A DNA stretch of 14,435 nt, from assembly GCA_023396555.1 (NCBI GenBank), contig JAEWWC010000092.1:1-14435 (forward strand), written 5' to 3'. Shown here piece by piece: positions 1-6,274 of this stretch. The stretch comes from Bacillota bacterium (GTDB taxonomy: Bacteria > Bacillota > Clostridia > Christensenellales > SZUA-584). Both the position numbers and the translations under genes were made by a program. The notes below the pieces were generated by a model that made no database searches, was not told where the DNA came from, and saw only the letters and a program-made list of their open reading frames with translations. The stretch's first letter is position 1; the number at the start of each line of letters is the position of its first letter.

Positions 1-149
1 AGGCTGAACATCGAGAAAGCCTTCTGCGCCAGCAGTACCTTGCAGCCGCTGCGGTCCGCCACGCTTTTCAGCAGCATGAGGTTATCGAGTAGCTTGGCTT
101 CGTCCACCACGTAGCAGGGCGTGGGCAGATCGTGCATCCAGCGTTCCAT
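1..149 (-). CDS. nspC: Carboxynorspermidine/carboxyspermidine decarboxylase, N-terminal part (cut by window edge)
   Basis: Only the first 49 or so codons lie in the window; the rest continues beyond base 1. The translation begins MERWMHDLPTPCYVVDEAKL and continues into LLAQKAFS. This is the start of the alanine-racemase-fold PLP decarboxylases of the NspC type: the TPCYVVDE strand opens the barrel and the lysine in LAQKAF is the expected PLP Schiff-base residue. By family knowledge the enzyme decarboxylates carboxynorspermidine or carboxyspermidine to norspermidine or spermidine. The ATG overlaps the stop of the preceding dehydrogenase gene (TGATG), so the two are translationally coupled and act consecutively. 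The start is fixed by this overlap and by the family-typical N terminus. Which substrate is preferred cannot be told from this fragment; spermidine is the likelier product since a putrescine-forming pair lies in the same cluster. Confidence 0.87.
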   Translation of the reverse strand, partial: MERWMHDLPTPCYVVDEAKLLDNLMLLKSVADRSGCKVLLAQKAFSMFS

Positions 150-1348
150 CAATCCACCAGCACCGGCGAGAAGTCTTCCTTCCACGGTAAGCCCCATTTG
201 TTCAGTGCGTCCATGAACGGGTCCGGATCGAACTCCTCCATGTTGAACACGCCGGGGCCCTTCCATGTGCCCGTCATCAGCATCATGGCACCGATCATCG
301 CGGGAACGCCGGTGGTATAACTTATGGCCTGGCTGCCCACCTCGCGGTAGCATTCCTGATGGTCACAGATGTTATATACGTAATACGTCTTCGGCTGGCC
401 GTCCTTGATCCCCCGGAAAATGCAGCCGATATTGGTCTTGCCCACGGTGCGTGGCCCCAGCGACGCCGGGTCGGGCAGTACTGCTTTCAAGAACTGCAGC
501 GGGATGATCTTATGGCCCTCGAACTCGATGGGCTCGATGGACGTCATGCCCACGTTTTCAAGGCACTTCAGATGCGTCAGGTAGCTTTGCCCAAACGTCA
601 TAAAGAAGCGGATGCGTTTGATGCCCCTGATGTTCTTCGCAAGGCTTTCAATCTCCTCGTGGTGCAGCAGGTACATGTCTTTCACGCCCACGCCCTCGAA
701 GTCGTAAACGCGTTTGATCTCCATAGGCTGCGTATGCACCCAGCTGCCGTTTTCCCAGTAGCTGCCCTTGGCCGTGACCTCGCGGATGTTGATCTCCGGG
801 TTGAAGTTGGTCGCGAACGGATAGCCGTGGTCGCCGCCGTTGCAGTCCAGTATGTCGATCTCGTGTATTTCGTCGAAGTAGTGTTTCTGCGCGTACGCCG
901 AAAACACGCTGGTGACGCCAGGGTCGAACCCGCTGCCCAGCAGCGCTGTGATGCCCGCCGCCTTAAACCGATCCTGATAGGCCCACTGCCAGCTGTACTC
1001 GAATTTCGCCGTATCCGTCGGCTCGTAGTTGGCGGTGTCCACGTAGTTGGTCTTGGTGATGAGGCACGCGTCCATGATGGTGAGGTCCTGATACGGCAGC
1101 GCGAGGTTGATCACCACGTCCGGCTTGTAGCTTTCGATGAGCTTGACCAGCTCGCCCACGTTGTCCGCGTCCACCTGTGCGGTCTGTATCTTCGTCTTGC
1201 CGCCCTGCAGCTTTTCCTTCAGCGCGTCGCACTTCGCTTTGGTACGGCTCGCGATCATGATCTCCCCGAACACGTCGGGATTCTGGCAGCATTTATGCAC
1301 CGTGACGCTGGCCACGCCGCCGGCTCCGATGATGAGCGCTTTTCCCAT
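149..1348 (-). CDS. Carboxynorspermidine/carboxyspermidine dehydrogenase (saccharopine dehydrogenase-like)
   Basis: A 399-residue cytosolic NAD(P)H-dependent reductase of the saccharopine dehydrogenase family. The N terminus MGKALIIGAGGVASVTVHKC is a Rossmann dinucleotide-binding motif (GAGGVAS, residues 8-14), followed by the IASRTKAKCDAL segment and by VVINLALPYQDLTIMDACL, both typical of the carboxynorspermidine synthase branch. The family condenses a diamine (putrescine or diaminopropane) with aspartate semialdehyde and reduces the Schiff base to carboxyspermidine or carboxynorspermidine; NspC, encoded directly after with a one-base overlap, then decarboxylates it. Length fits the family. 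The ATG is preceded by GGGAGGG (1359-1365) with a 10-base spacer. A TATAAT-like -10 box at 1484-1489 could serve this gene pair, but I see no convincing -35 box. True lysine-pathway saccharopine dehydrogenase is unlikely given the nspC partner. Confidence 0.92.
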   Translation of the reverse strand: MGKALIIGAGGVASVTVHKCCQNPDVFGEIMIASRTKAKCDALKEKLQGGKTKIQTAQVDADNVGELVKLIESYKPDVVINLALPYQDLTIMDACLITKTNYVDTANYEPTDTAKFEYSWQWAYQDRFKAAGITALLGSGFDPGVTSVFSAYAQKHYFDEIHEIDILDCNGGDHGYPFATNFNPEINIREVTAKGSYWENGSWVHTQPMEIKRVYDFEGVGVKDMYLLHHEEIESLAKNIRGIKRIRFFMTFGQSYLTHLKCLENVGMTSIEPIEFEGHKIIPLQFLKAVLPDPASLGPRTVGKTNIGCIFRGIKDGQPKTYYVYNICDHQECYREVGSQAISYTTGVPAMIGAMMLMTGTWKGPGVFNMEEFDPDPFMDALNKWGLPWKEDFSPVLVD

Positions 1349-1647
1349 AGTTTCTTTACCCTCCCTTATGGGTTTTTATTTGTGAAAGACCTTGAGGGCG
1401 CTGCCCTCAAACTCCCGCCAAAGGGATACATCCCTTTGGAATCCCGTCAGGCAAATGCCGTTTGACATTTGCCGTATCTACTAATTATATAGCTTGCGAG
1501 ATGCTCTGATGGAGAGTATAGGATGCAGATGACCCCCTCCGTCAGGCTTCGCCTGCCACCTGCCACACCGGGGACCCTTACCTGTCTTCCTCTGCTTGCA
1601 ACACAGAGAATTGTTAAAAAGCGGACCTTTTGCAGTGTGCATCACAT

Positions 1648-1676
1648 GGGATTCCTCACTGCGTTCGGAATGACAG
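1648..1676. repeat. Short dispersed repeat, copy 1
   Basis: The segment starts GGGATTCCTCACTG and ends TTCGGAATGACAG. A diverged second copy in the same orientation lies at 11578-11605, with one base deleted and two substitutions. The ends ATTCC and GGAAT can pair into a small hairpin. Similar sequences are common intergenic repeats in many bacterial genomes, which I recall but could not search. Confidence 0.6.
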
Positions 1677-1693
1677 TTTATTAATTTTGTTTT

Positions 1694-1738
1694 GTTACTT
1701 TATAAAAAGTAACGGGGTTGCAGGGGCAGAGCCCCTGC
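1694..1738. repeat. Twin perfect hairpins downstream of speB
   Basis: Two perfect stems stand 6 bases apart: GTTACTTT/AAAGTAAC (1694-1701/1706-1713, loop ATAA) and GCAGGGGC/GCCCCTGC (1720-1727/1731-1738, loop AGA). On the minus strand they follow the speB stop by about 50 bases, so they would sit at the 3' end of the speDAEB mRNA. The A-rich rather than T-rich sequence after the last stem argues against a classic intrinsic terminator in that direction; an mRNA-stabilising or repeat role fits better. Confidence 0.55.
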
Positions 1739-1787
1739 GGTCTGGTCCTTGACCGAAAAAGTCCTTGACCTTGACCGTACCGCCCAC

Positions 1788-2621
1788 CTATAGCGCCAGC
1801 AACAGCTCGCGCAGCACCTTGTTGGCGACCGCCGTGGACGCGCCGGTGGGGTCGTATACCGGGGACAGCTCGTTGACATCGGCTGCAACGATGCGCAGGC
1901 GGCAGACTTCGAATATCGCCTCCAGCAGCTCAAGGAAGCTGACGCCGCCCGCCTCGGGCGTGCCGGTGCCGGGGAACACGGAAGGGTCCAGCACGTCGAG
2001 GTCAATCGAGAAATAGACCGGCTTATCGTGCAAGCGAAACACCGTTTCCTTCAGGCCCGCGAAATCGAACTTGCTCATCTGTACGTGACCATCGGCCGCC
2101 CAGCGGAACTCCGCGCGGTCGCCCGAGCGGATGCCGAACTGGAATATGCGCCCGTCTCCAAGTATGTCCCACGCGCGCCGCATCACCGTGGCGTGCGATA
2201 GCTTCACGCCGAGATAGTCGTCCCGCAGGTCGGTGTGCGCATCGAAGTGGATCACGTGCAGATCGGGATACTGCTGAGCGGCGGCGCGTATGGCCCCGAG
2301 GGACACCAAATGCTCCCCGCCGATCATCACGGGCCGCTTGCCGTCCGCGAGTATCTGCGCGGCCTGTGATTCGATGTCGGCCAGCGCGGCCTGCGTGTCG
2401 CCGAAGCATAACTCCAGCTCCCCGATGTCGCACACGGCCTTCTCGGACAGGTCGCGGTCGAGATACGGGCTGTATGTCTCGAGGCCGTATGACTCCGCGC
2501 GCATCGTCCGGCTGGCAAAGCGCGTGCCGGGGCGGTAGCTCGTGGTGGAATCGAACGGCGCGCCGAATATCACGGTATCCGCGCTGTCGTAGGGCTTGTC
2601 GCAGCCGATAAACGTCGTCAT
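1788..2621 (-). CDS. speB: Agmatinase (ureohydrolase family)
   Basis: A 277-residue Mn-dependent ureohydrolase, which hydrolyses agmatine to putrescine and urea in the cytosol. All metal-ligand motifs are present: GGEH (H104), FDAHTDLRDDY (D127, H129, D131) and SIDLDVLDP (D207, D209); TPEAGG near residue 221 is the usual substrate-side loop. Length is close to Bacillus-type agmatinases. It lies directly after speE with a 4-base ATGA overlap and follows speA in the same operon, which makes agmatine the natural substrate over arginine or formiminoglutamate. N1-aminopropylagmatine, as in the Thermus pathway, is another possible substrate, because speE precedes speB; sequence alone cannot separate these. 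An SD-like GGACGTGGAG lies just before the ATG. Confidence 0.93.
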   Translation of the reverse strand: MTTFIGCDKPYDSADTVIFGAPFDSTTSYRPGTRFASRTMRAESYGLETYSPYLDRDLSEKAVCDIGELELCFGDTQAALADIESQAAQILADGKRPVMIGGEHLVSLGAIRAAAQQYPDLHVIHFDAHTDLRDDYLGVKLSHATVMRRAWDILGDGRIFQFGIRSGDRAEFRWAADGHVQMSKFDFAGLKETVFRLHDKPVYFSIDLDVLDPSVFPGTGTPEAGGVSFLELLEAIFEVCRLRIVAADVNELSPVYDPTGASTAVANKVLRELLLAL

Positions 2622-3472
2622 GGCTCCACGTCCTTTATCAAGTCTTCCACATAGGTGGGCAGCGCAAACGCCGCCTTATGCAGATTGGTGTTGTAATACC
2701 GCGTCTGGATGCCGCGGGCGTTCCAGCCATCCGCGTCCAGATGCTGCACCGGGTGATACGTCTTCGACGAGAATCCGAACAGCCAGTGGCCGGACGGGTA
2801 CGTTGGTATGTGCGCCTGATACAGCCGCGACAGCGGGAAAGACAGCACGATCTGCTTGTGGATGCGCCGCACTGCCGCCGCATCGTCCGGGTAGAACGGG
2901 TTCTCGTGCTGATTGACCAGTATGCCGTCCTCCTTGAGCGCTTTGAAGCAGTTGCCGTAGAACTCCTTTGTGAACAGCCCCTCGCCCGGCCCGAACGGAT
3001 CGGTGGAATCCACGATGATTACGTCGTAGAGGCCGCTGCACCGCCGGACGAACTTGAGCCCGTCCTCAAAGTGCAGGTGCACGCGGGTATCGGAAAGGCT
3101 GCCCGAAACGGTGGGGAAGTACTCGCGGCACACGTCCACCACGTCTTGGTCGATTTCGACGAGGTCAATGCGCTCAATCGTGTCATAACGGCACAGCTCG
3201 CGCACCGCACCGCCGTCGCCGCCGCCGATAATCAGCACGTTCTTCGCGAACGGATGCACCGCCATCGGCACGTGCGTGATCATCTCGTGGTAGATGAACT
3301 CATCCTTCTCGGTGAGCATCAGGAAGCCGTCCAGCGTCAATATGCGCCCGAACTCGTATGATTGGAATATGTCAATGCGTTGAAACTCGCTCTGAGCCGA
3401 GTACAGCTGCTTGTTGATGTCGATGGATAGACCGACATGTGCGGTATGCTTTTCGGTAAACGTCAGTTGCAT
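2618..3472 (-). CDS. speE: Spermidine synthase (polyamine aminopropyltransferase)
   Basis: A 284-residue aminopropyltransferase that transfers the aminopropyl group of decarboxylated SAM to a diamine, normally putrescine, giving spermidine and methylthioadenosine. Visible motifs are the N-terminal beta region, YHEM (61-64) of the active site, the Rossmann-like IIGGGDGGAVRE (81-92), the acidic DLVEIDQDVVDVCREYF segment and VIIVDSTDPFGPGEGLF, in which D155 is the expected catalytic aspartate. Length is typical. The start codon overlaps the speA 3' end by 10 bases, with a GGGGGG-type SD just upstream, and the stop overlaps speB by 4 bases, so speA, speE and speB are translationally coupled. The N1-aminopropylagmatine route (agmatine as acceptor) is a plausible alternative. 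Confidence 0.94.
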   Translation of the reverse strand: MQLTFTEKHTAHVGLSIDINKQLYSAQSEFQRIDIFQSYEFGRILTLDGFLMLTEKDEFIYHEMITHVPMAVHPFAKNVLIIGGGDGGAVRELCRYDTIERIDLVEIDQDVVDVCREYFPTVSGSLSDTRVHLHFEDGLKFVRRCSGLYDVIIVDSTDPFGPGEGLFTKEFYGNCFKALKEDGILVNQHENPFYPDDAAAVRRIHKQIVLSFPLSRLYQAHIPTYPSGHWLFGFSSKTYHPVQHLDADGWNARGIQTRYYNTNLHKAAFALPTYVEDLIKDVEP

Positions 3473-4929
3473 GGATTCCCCCCTTTCAGCACGTTGATGC
3501 GCTCGATGTTTAAATCTTCAAGGCCGGTCAGCGAACCGCCCTTCTCCTTCATGTAGCGAATGTAGCGGATGATGTCCGGCGTGATGCGCTCGCCCGGCGC
3601 GAGTATCGGTATGCCCGGCGGGTAACACATCACACTCTCGGCGCAGATGTGGCCCGCGCTCTGCTCGATGGGCAGAGAGGTCTTTTCGGCGTAGAACGCC
3701 TCCTGCGGCGTGGCGACAACTTGTGGCGATATGTATTCCATCTCCATCATACCCGCCTTGTCGCGCTTGTACAACCGGCGTATCTCGGCCAGCGCGGAGA
3801 CCAGCCGCTCAATATCCCGCTCGCGGTCACCCACGGATATGTACGCCAGTATGTTGGCGACGTCGCCGAACTCCGCCTGTATGTCATACTCGTCGCGCAG
3901 TATGTCGTATACCTCGATGCCCGCAAGGCCGATGTCCAATGTGTGGACGGACAGCTTGGTCGGGTCGAAGTCGTAGATCGAGCCACCATTGACCAGCTCG
4001 CGCGCGTAAGCGTAGTAGTCGCCAATATCGTTGATTTCGTCTCGCGCGTACTGCGCGAGGCCGCACACGTGGGAGAATATCTCCTTCCCGTGCGTGGCGA
4101 GGTTCTTGCGCGATATGTCGAGGCTCACCATCAGCAGATAGGAGCCGCTCGTCGTCTGCGTCAGGTTGATGATCTGGCGTACATGGCCCTCGCTGACGCC
4201 TGGACCGATCACCAGCAGCGAGCTCTGTGTCAGCGAGCCGCCCGACTTGTGCATGCTGATGGCTGCCATGTCCGCACCCGCCGCCATTGCGGAGACCGGC
4301 ATATTATCGCCGAAATAGAAGTGCGTCCCGTGCGCCTCGTCCGCCAGCACTTTCATGCCCTTCTCATGCGCCAGCCGCGTAATCTCCCGGAGGTCGGAAC
4401 AGATGCCATAATACGTTGGGTTGTTGACCAGTACCGCTTTGGCGCTGGGGTGCGCTTCGATGGCCGCACGTACGTCTTCGGGCGACATGCCCAGCGATAT
4501 GCCCAGCCGCCTATCCGTCTGCGGGTTCACGTAAACCGGAGTCGCACCGCATAGCACCAGCGCACTGATCACGCTGCGGTGTACGTTGCGCGGCAGTATG
4601 ATTTCGTCCCCCCGCCCCACCACGGAGAGTATCATGCTCTGAACGGCGGAGGTGGTGCCGCCCACCATGAAGAACGCGTGGGCCGCGCCGAACGCCTGCG
4701 CCGCCAGCTGCTCCGCCTCGCGGATCACCGACACCGGATGGCACAGGTTGTCCAGCGGCTTTTGCGAGTTGACGTCCGCCTCCATGCACTGCCGCCCGAG
4801 GAACGCGGTGAGCTCCGGGTTGCCGCGGCCCTGCTTGTGTCCCGGTACATCGAACGGCACAATGCGGTTAGCCCGGTGGTTTTTCAGCGCCTCAAGCAGC
4901 GGCGCTTTTGTCTGGTCCAGCCGCTGCAT
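3463..4929 (-). CDS. speA: Arginine decarboxylase (fold-type I, Orn/Lys/Arg decarboxylase family)
   Basis: A 488-residue PLP enzyme of the aspartate-aminotransferase-fold basic amino acid decarboxylases (Bacillus SpeA / clostridial type, lacking the extra N-terminal wing domain of the inducible E. coli enzymes). Near the N terminus FDVPGHKQGRG (26-36) is diagnostic. ADEAHG (196-201) carries the aspartate that contacts the PLP ring nitrogen, and SMHKSGGSLTQSS (225-237) contains K228, the PLP lysine. A C-terminal Orn/Lys/Arg decarboxylase domain with PPGIPILAPGE is present. The substrate is inferred to be arginine because an agmatinase gene follows; lysine or ornithine cannot be excluded from sequence. 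The ATG lies one base after the speD stop (TGACATG), and the 3' end overlaps speE by 10 bases. Confidence 0.92.
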   Translation of the reverse strand: MQRLDQTKAPLLEALKNHRANRIVPFDVPGHKQGRGNPELTAFLGRQCMEADVNSQKPLDNLCHPVSVIREAEQLAAQAFGAAHAFFMVGGTTSAVQSMILSVVGRGDEIILPRNVHRSVISALVLCGATPVYVNPQTDRRLGISLGMSPEDVRAAIEAHPSAKAVLVNNPTYYGICSDLREITRLAHEKGMKVLADEAHGTHFYFGDNMPVSAMAAGADMAAISMHKSGGSLTQSSLLVIGPGVSEGHVRQIINLTQTTSGSYLLMVSLDISRKNLATHGKEIFSHVCGLAQYARDEINDIGDYYAYARELVNGGSIYDFDPTKLSVHTLDIGLAGIEVYDILRDEYDIQAEFGDVANILAYISVGDRERDIERLVSALAEIRRLYKRDKAGMMEMEYISPQVVATPQEAFYAEKTSLPIEQSAGHICAESVMCYPPGIPILAPGERITPDIIRYIRYMKEKGGSLTGLEDLNIERINVLKGGNPCN

Positions 4930-4930
4930 G

Positions 4931-5698
4931 TCAGTAAACGTTCTTGCCGCTGAAGATGTCGATCATCTCGCGGCGCAGGCTGGCCGTTATCTCCAGCCGT
5001 TCGCGCGGCGGCAGCTCGTGCACGTCGGTGTTGAACAGATAGTTCTGGAGGTCCACCTCTTTGAGCAGCATACGCGTGTGGAACAGGTTGGCCTGATACA
5101 CGTTGATGTCCACCGCGTCGTAACGCTCCAGCGTAGGCTGCGCGATATAGTCCTGTATCGACGCGATCTCGTGGTCGATGAACAGCTTGCGTCCGTTGAG
5201 CTCCCGCGTGAAGCCGCGCACACGGTAGTCCATCGTGATGATGTCCGAATCGAAGCTGCCAATCAGAAAGTCCAGCGTGTTGAGCGGCGATATCACGCCG
5301 CATGTGGCCACGTCGATATCCACACGAAACGTGGCGATGGACGTCTCCGGATGGTATTCCGGATAGGTGTGCACCGTCACGTGGCTTTTATCCAGATGTG
5401 CCACCACCGTCTCGCCGCGCTTGCGCAGACCGTTCATCGGCTCCTCGGCGATGAGCACCGTCACGCTCGCGCCCTGCGGCTCGTAGTCCTGCCGGGCGAT
5501 ATTTAAAACCTGTGCGCCCACCATCTCGGTGACGCGTTCGAGTATGCCCGTCAAACGCTCGGAGTTGTACTGCTCGTCGATGTAGGCGATGTAATCCTTC
5601 TGCTCGCGAGCGCTCTTGGCGTAGCATACGTCAAAAATGTTGAAGCTTAAGGATTTAGTCAGGTTGTTGAACCCGTACAGTTTCATTTTCGTTTCCAT
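4931..5698 (-). CDS. speD: S-adenosylmethionine decarboxylase proenzyme (E. coli-type)
   Basis: A pyruvoyl enzyme that makes decarboxylated SAM, the aminopropyl donor for SpeE. The 255-residue product is similar in length to E. coli SpeD and matches it strikingly by recall: LYGFNNLTKSLSF near the N terminus, NIARQDYEPQGASVTVLI, the self-cleavage site HLDK-SH with S105 becoming the pyruvoyl group, then TYPEYHPE and ATCGVISPL, whose Cys133 corresponds to the catalytic cysteine. It is the long class rather than the short Bacillus/archaeal class. The ATG at 5698 was chosen because GGAAAGG (5708-5714) stands 9 bases upstream; an in-frame TTG 18 bases further out overlaps that SD. It is the first gene of the speD-speA-speE-speB unit. 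No good promoter lies immediately upstream; see the structured leader at 5769-6134. Confidence 0.94.
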   Translation of the reverse strand: METKMKLYGFNNLTKSLSFNIFDVCYAKSAREQKDYIAYIDEQYNSERLTGILERVTEMVGAQVLNIARQDYEPQGASVTVLIAEEPMNGLRKRGETVVAHLDKSHVTVHTYPEYHPETSIATFRVDIDVATCGVISPLNTLDFLIGSFDSDIITMDYRVRGFTRELNGRKLFIDHEIASIQDYIAQPTLERYDAVDINVYQANLFHTRMLLKEVDLQNYLFNTDVHELPPRERLEITASLRREMIDIFSGKNVY

Positions 5699-5768
5699 TA
5701 TCGCCAACCTTTCCAATTATAATATAAACCATGTCTTAAAAAGCATTCGCTTGAAAGCGTTAATCAAC

Positions 5769-5815
5769 AAAAAACGCCCAAGGTTTTCGCGAAGCATGCG
5801 TCACCCTTAAGCGTT
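5769..5815 (-). terminator. Intrinsic terminator upstream of speD (possible attenuator)
   Basis: On the minus strand an 11-bp stem pairs AACGCTTAAGG (5815-5805) with CCTTGGGCGTT (5783-5773), followed by a run of T through 5769. Two of the eleven pairs are G-U as minus-strand RNA; on the plus strand they would be A-C mismatches, so the structure belongs to a minus-strand transcript. The 21-base loop is GC-rich. It lies about 70 bases before the speD ATG and about 320 bases after the promoter at 6141-6169. It therefore either ends a separate small RNA or attenuates transcription into speD. Confidence 0.6.
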
Positions 5816-6134
5816 TCAATCATATAAAACCGGCATGGATTCCTTTGCGGAGCTGCAAAGGCAAACCACTTTTGTTTTAAGGCAGAGTCTATATAGCAAG
5901 GAATTACTTTTACTACTCTTATTGATTGATTCACAAGCGTGATGCGCACCCGCGCAGCCTGCTTTTATAAATGAGCGTTTATGCCCAACCAATAAGGCAA
6001 CAAAGTTGCCAGCTTCGGCTTTTGACCCGGCTGTCCGTATGGCCTCAATCCCGCGATAAGCCGCCGGATGGTCAAAAAATTCATTGCTTGGCAGGAAATG
6101 TTAAACCCGCCAAAAGGCTCGATGCCTCAAATGC
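5769..6134 (-). ncRNA. Putative structured non-coding RNA or spe operon leader (unrecognised)
   Basis: The region between a minus-strand promoter (6141-6169) and the terminator ending at 5769 has no convincing gene but is heavily base-paired. Stems read on the minus strand are: 6113-6106 with 6095-6088 (8 bp, one G-U); 6076-6071 with 6026-6021 plus 6067-6063 with 6031-6027 (6 and 5 bp, 3-base bulge); 6010-6005 with 6001-5996 (GGCAAC/GTTGCC, 3-base loop); a hairpin built on CCTTTGC/GCAAAGG near 5842-5861; and the terminator stem. The non-Watson-Crick pairs in the first stem and in the terminator are G-U on this strand only. I do not recognise RNase P RNA, tmRNA, 6S or a known riboswitch in it. 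Spurious translations of similar sequence recur, as I recall, in clostridial annotations, so it may be a dispersed element. The start is estimated from the promoter. Confidence 0.4.
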
Positions 6135-6140
6135 TATTGC

Positions 6141-6169
6141 ATTATAAACAATTCAGAATTAAAATACAA
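6141..6169 (-). promoter_or_regulatory. Sigma-A type promoter toward speD
   Basis: On the minus strand TTGTAT (6169-6164) and TATAAT (6146-6141) are separated by 17 bases. The predicted transcription start is near 6134, giving a leader of about 435 bases before speD unless the terminator at 5769-5815 stops it. It is divergent from the pyk promoter about 50 bases away. Confidence 0.6.
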
Positions 6170-6218
6170 GCACTAATTTTGTAAAGTGAAATGAATCAAA
6201 GGCTTAACATCAGCGCTA

Positions 6219-6246
6219 TTGCGATAATCTGTAAAGCCGATATAAT
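6219..6246 (+). promoter_or_regulatory. Sigma-A type promoter of pyk
   Basis: TTGCGA (6219-6224) and TATAAT (6241-6246) are separated by 16 bases. The expected start near 6253 leaves a short leader that begins almost at the SD AAAGGAG (6255-6261). The SD lies 13 bases before the ATG, longer than usual. Confidence 0.55.
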
Positions 6247-6274
6247 AGAGAACCAAAGGAGATTTTAAATATAT

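Larger units (their letters stand above)
1349..1787. repeat. Hairpin-rich intergenic region splitting the polyamine cluster
   Basis: No gene is visible in these 439 bases. They contain a dense series of short inverted repeats: 1392-1399/1403-1410 (8 bp, 3-base loop), 1418-1426/1431-1439 (9 bp, 4-base loop), 1450-1457/1466-1473 (8 bp), 1543-1547/1551-1555 (5 bp), 1652-1656/1667-1671 (within a short dispersed repeat), 1694-1701/1706-1713 (8 bp, 4-base loop) and 1720-1727/1731-1738 (8 bp, 3-base loop). Next to speB, TCCTTGACC occurs at 1746-1754 and 1762-1770, with a third partial copy at 1771-1776. Such blocks resemble REP-like dispersed repeats of clostridial genomes (from memory, not searched). 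They may stabilise or end the speB mRNA, though no run of T follows any stem on the minus strand. Confidence 0.7.

Noticed and set aside
149..1348. Lysine-pathway saccharopine dehydrogenase
   Set aside because: The one-base overlap with nspC and the polyamine neighbours fit carboxy(nor)spermidine dehydrogenase better.
359..1465. Plus-strand 368-codon frame opposite the dehydrogenase gene
   Set aside because: The same type of antisense shadow; it runs into the hairpin repeats and has no SD or domain.
3649..4554. Plus-strand 301-codon frame opposite speA
   Set aside because: Antisense shadow without family features, opposite a complete PLP decarboxylase.
5699..5750. Local speD promoter in the AT-rich stretch (TATAAT at 5716-5721, TATATT at 5721-5726)
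   Set aside because: Neither -10 has a recognisable -35 at 16-18 bases, and starts from the first would fall inside the SD. A local promoter remains possible but is unsupported.
5764..5949. Minus-strand 61-codon open frame ending inside the terminator
   Set aside because: It has no SD, its 3' end is the terminator stem and T-run itself, and the region shows RNA-like pairing. It is more likely part of the non-coding element.
5968..6087. Minus-strand 39-codon frame starting MNFLTIRRL
   Set aside because: Preceding sequence lacks an SD and the codons lie across paired stems of the putative RNA; too short and without a recognisable domain.
5816..6100. 94 stop-free codons on the minus strand
   Set aside because: No ATG, GTG or SD near its beginning; composition is consistent with a structured RNA. 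It is mentioned only because the openness is unusual.
5769..6134. Identity of the structured RNA as tmRNA, RNase P RNA or 6S RNA
   Set aside because: No CCA-type tRNA-like end, no RNase P core motifs and no single long rod with a central bubble are visible.
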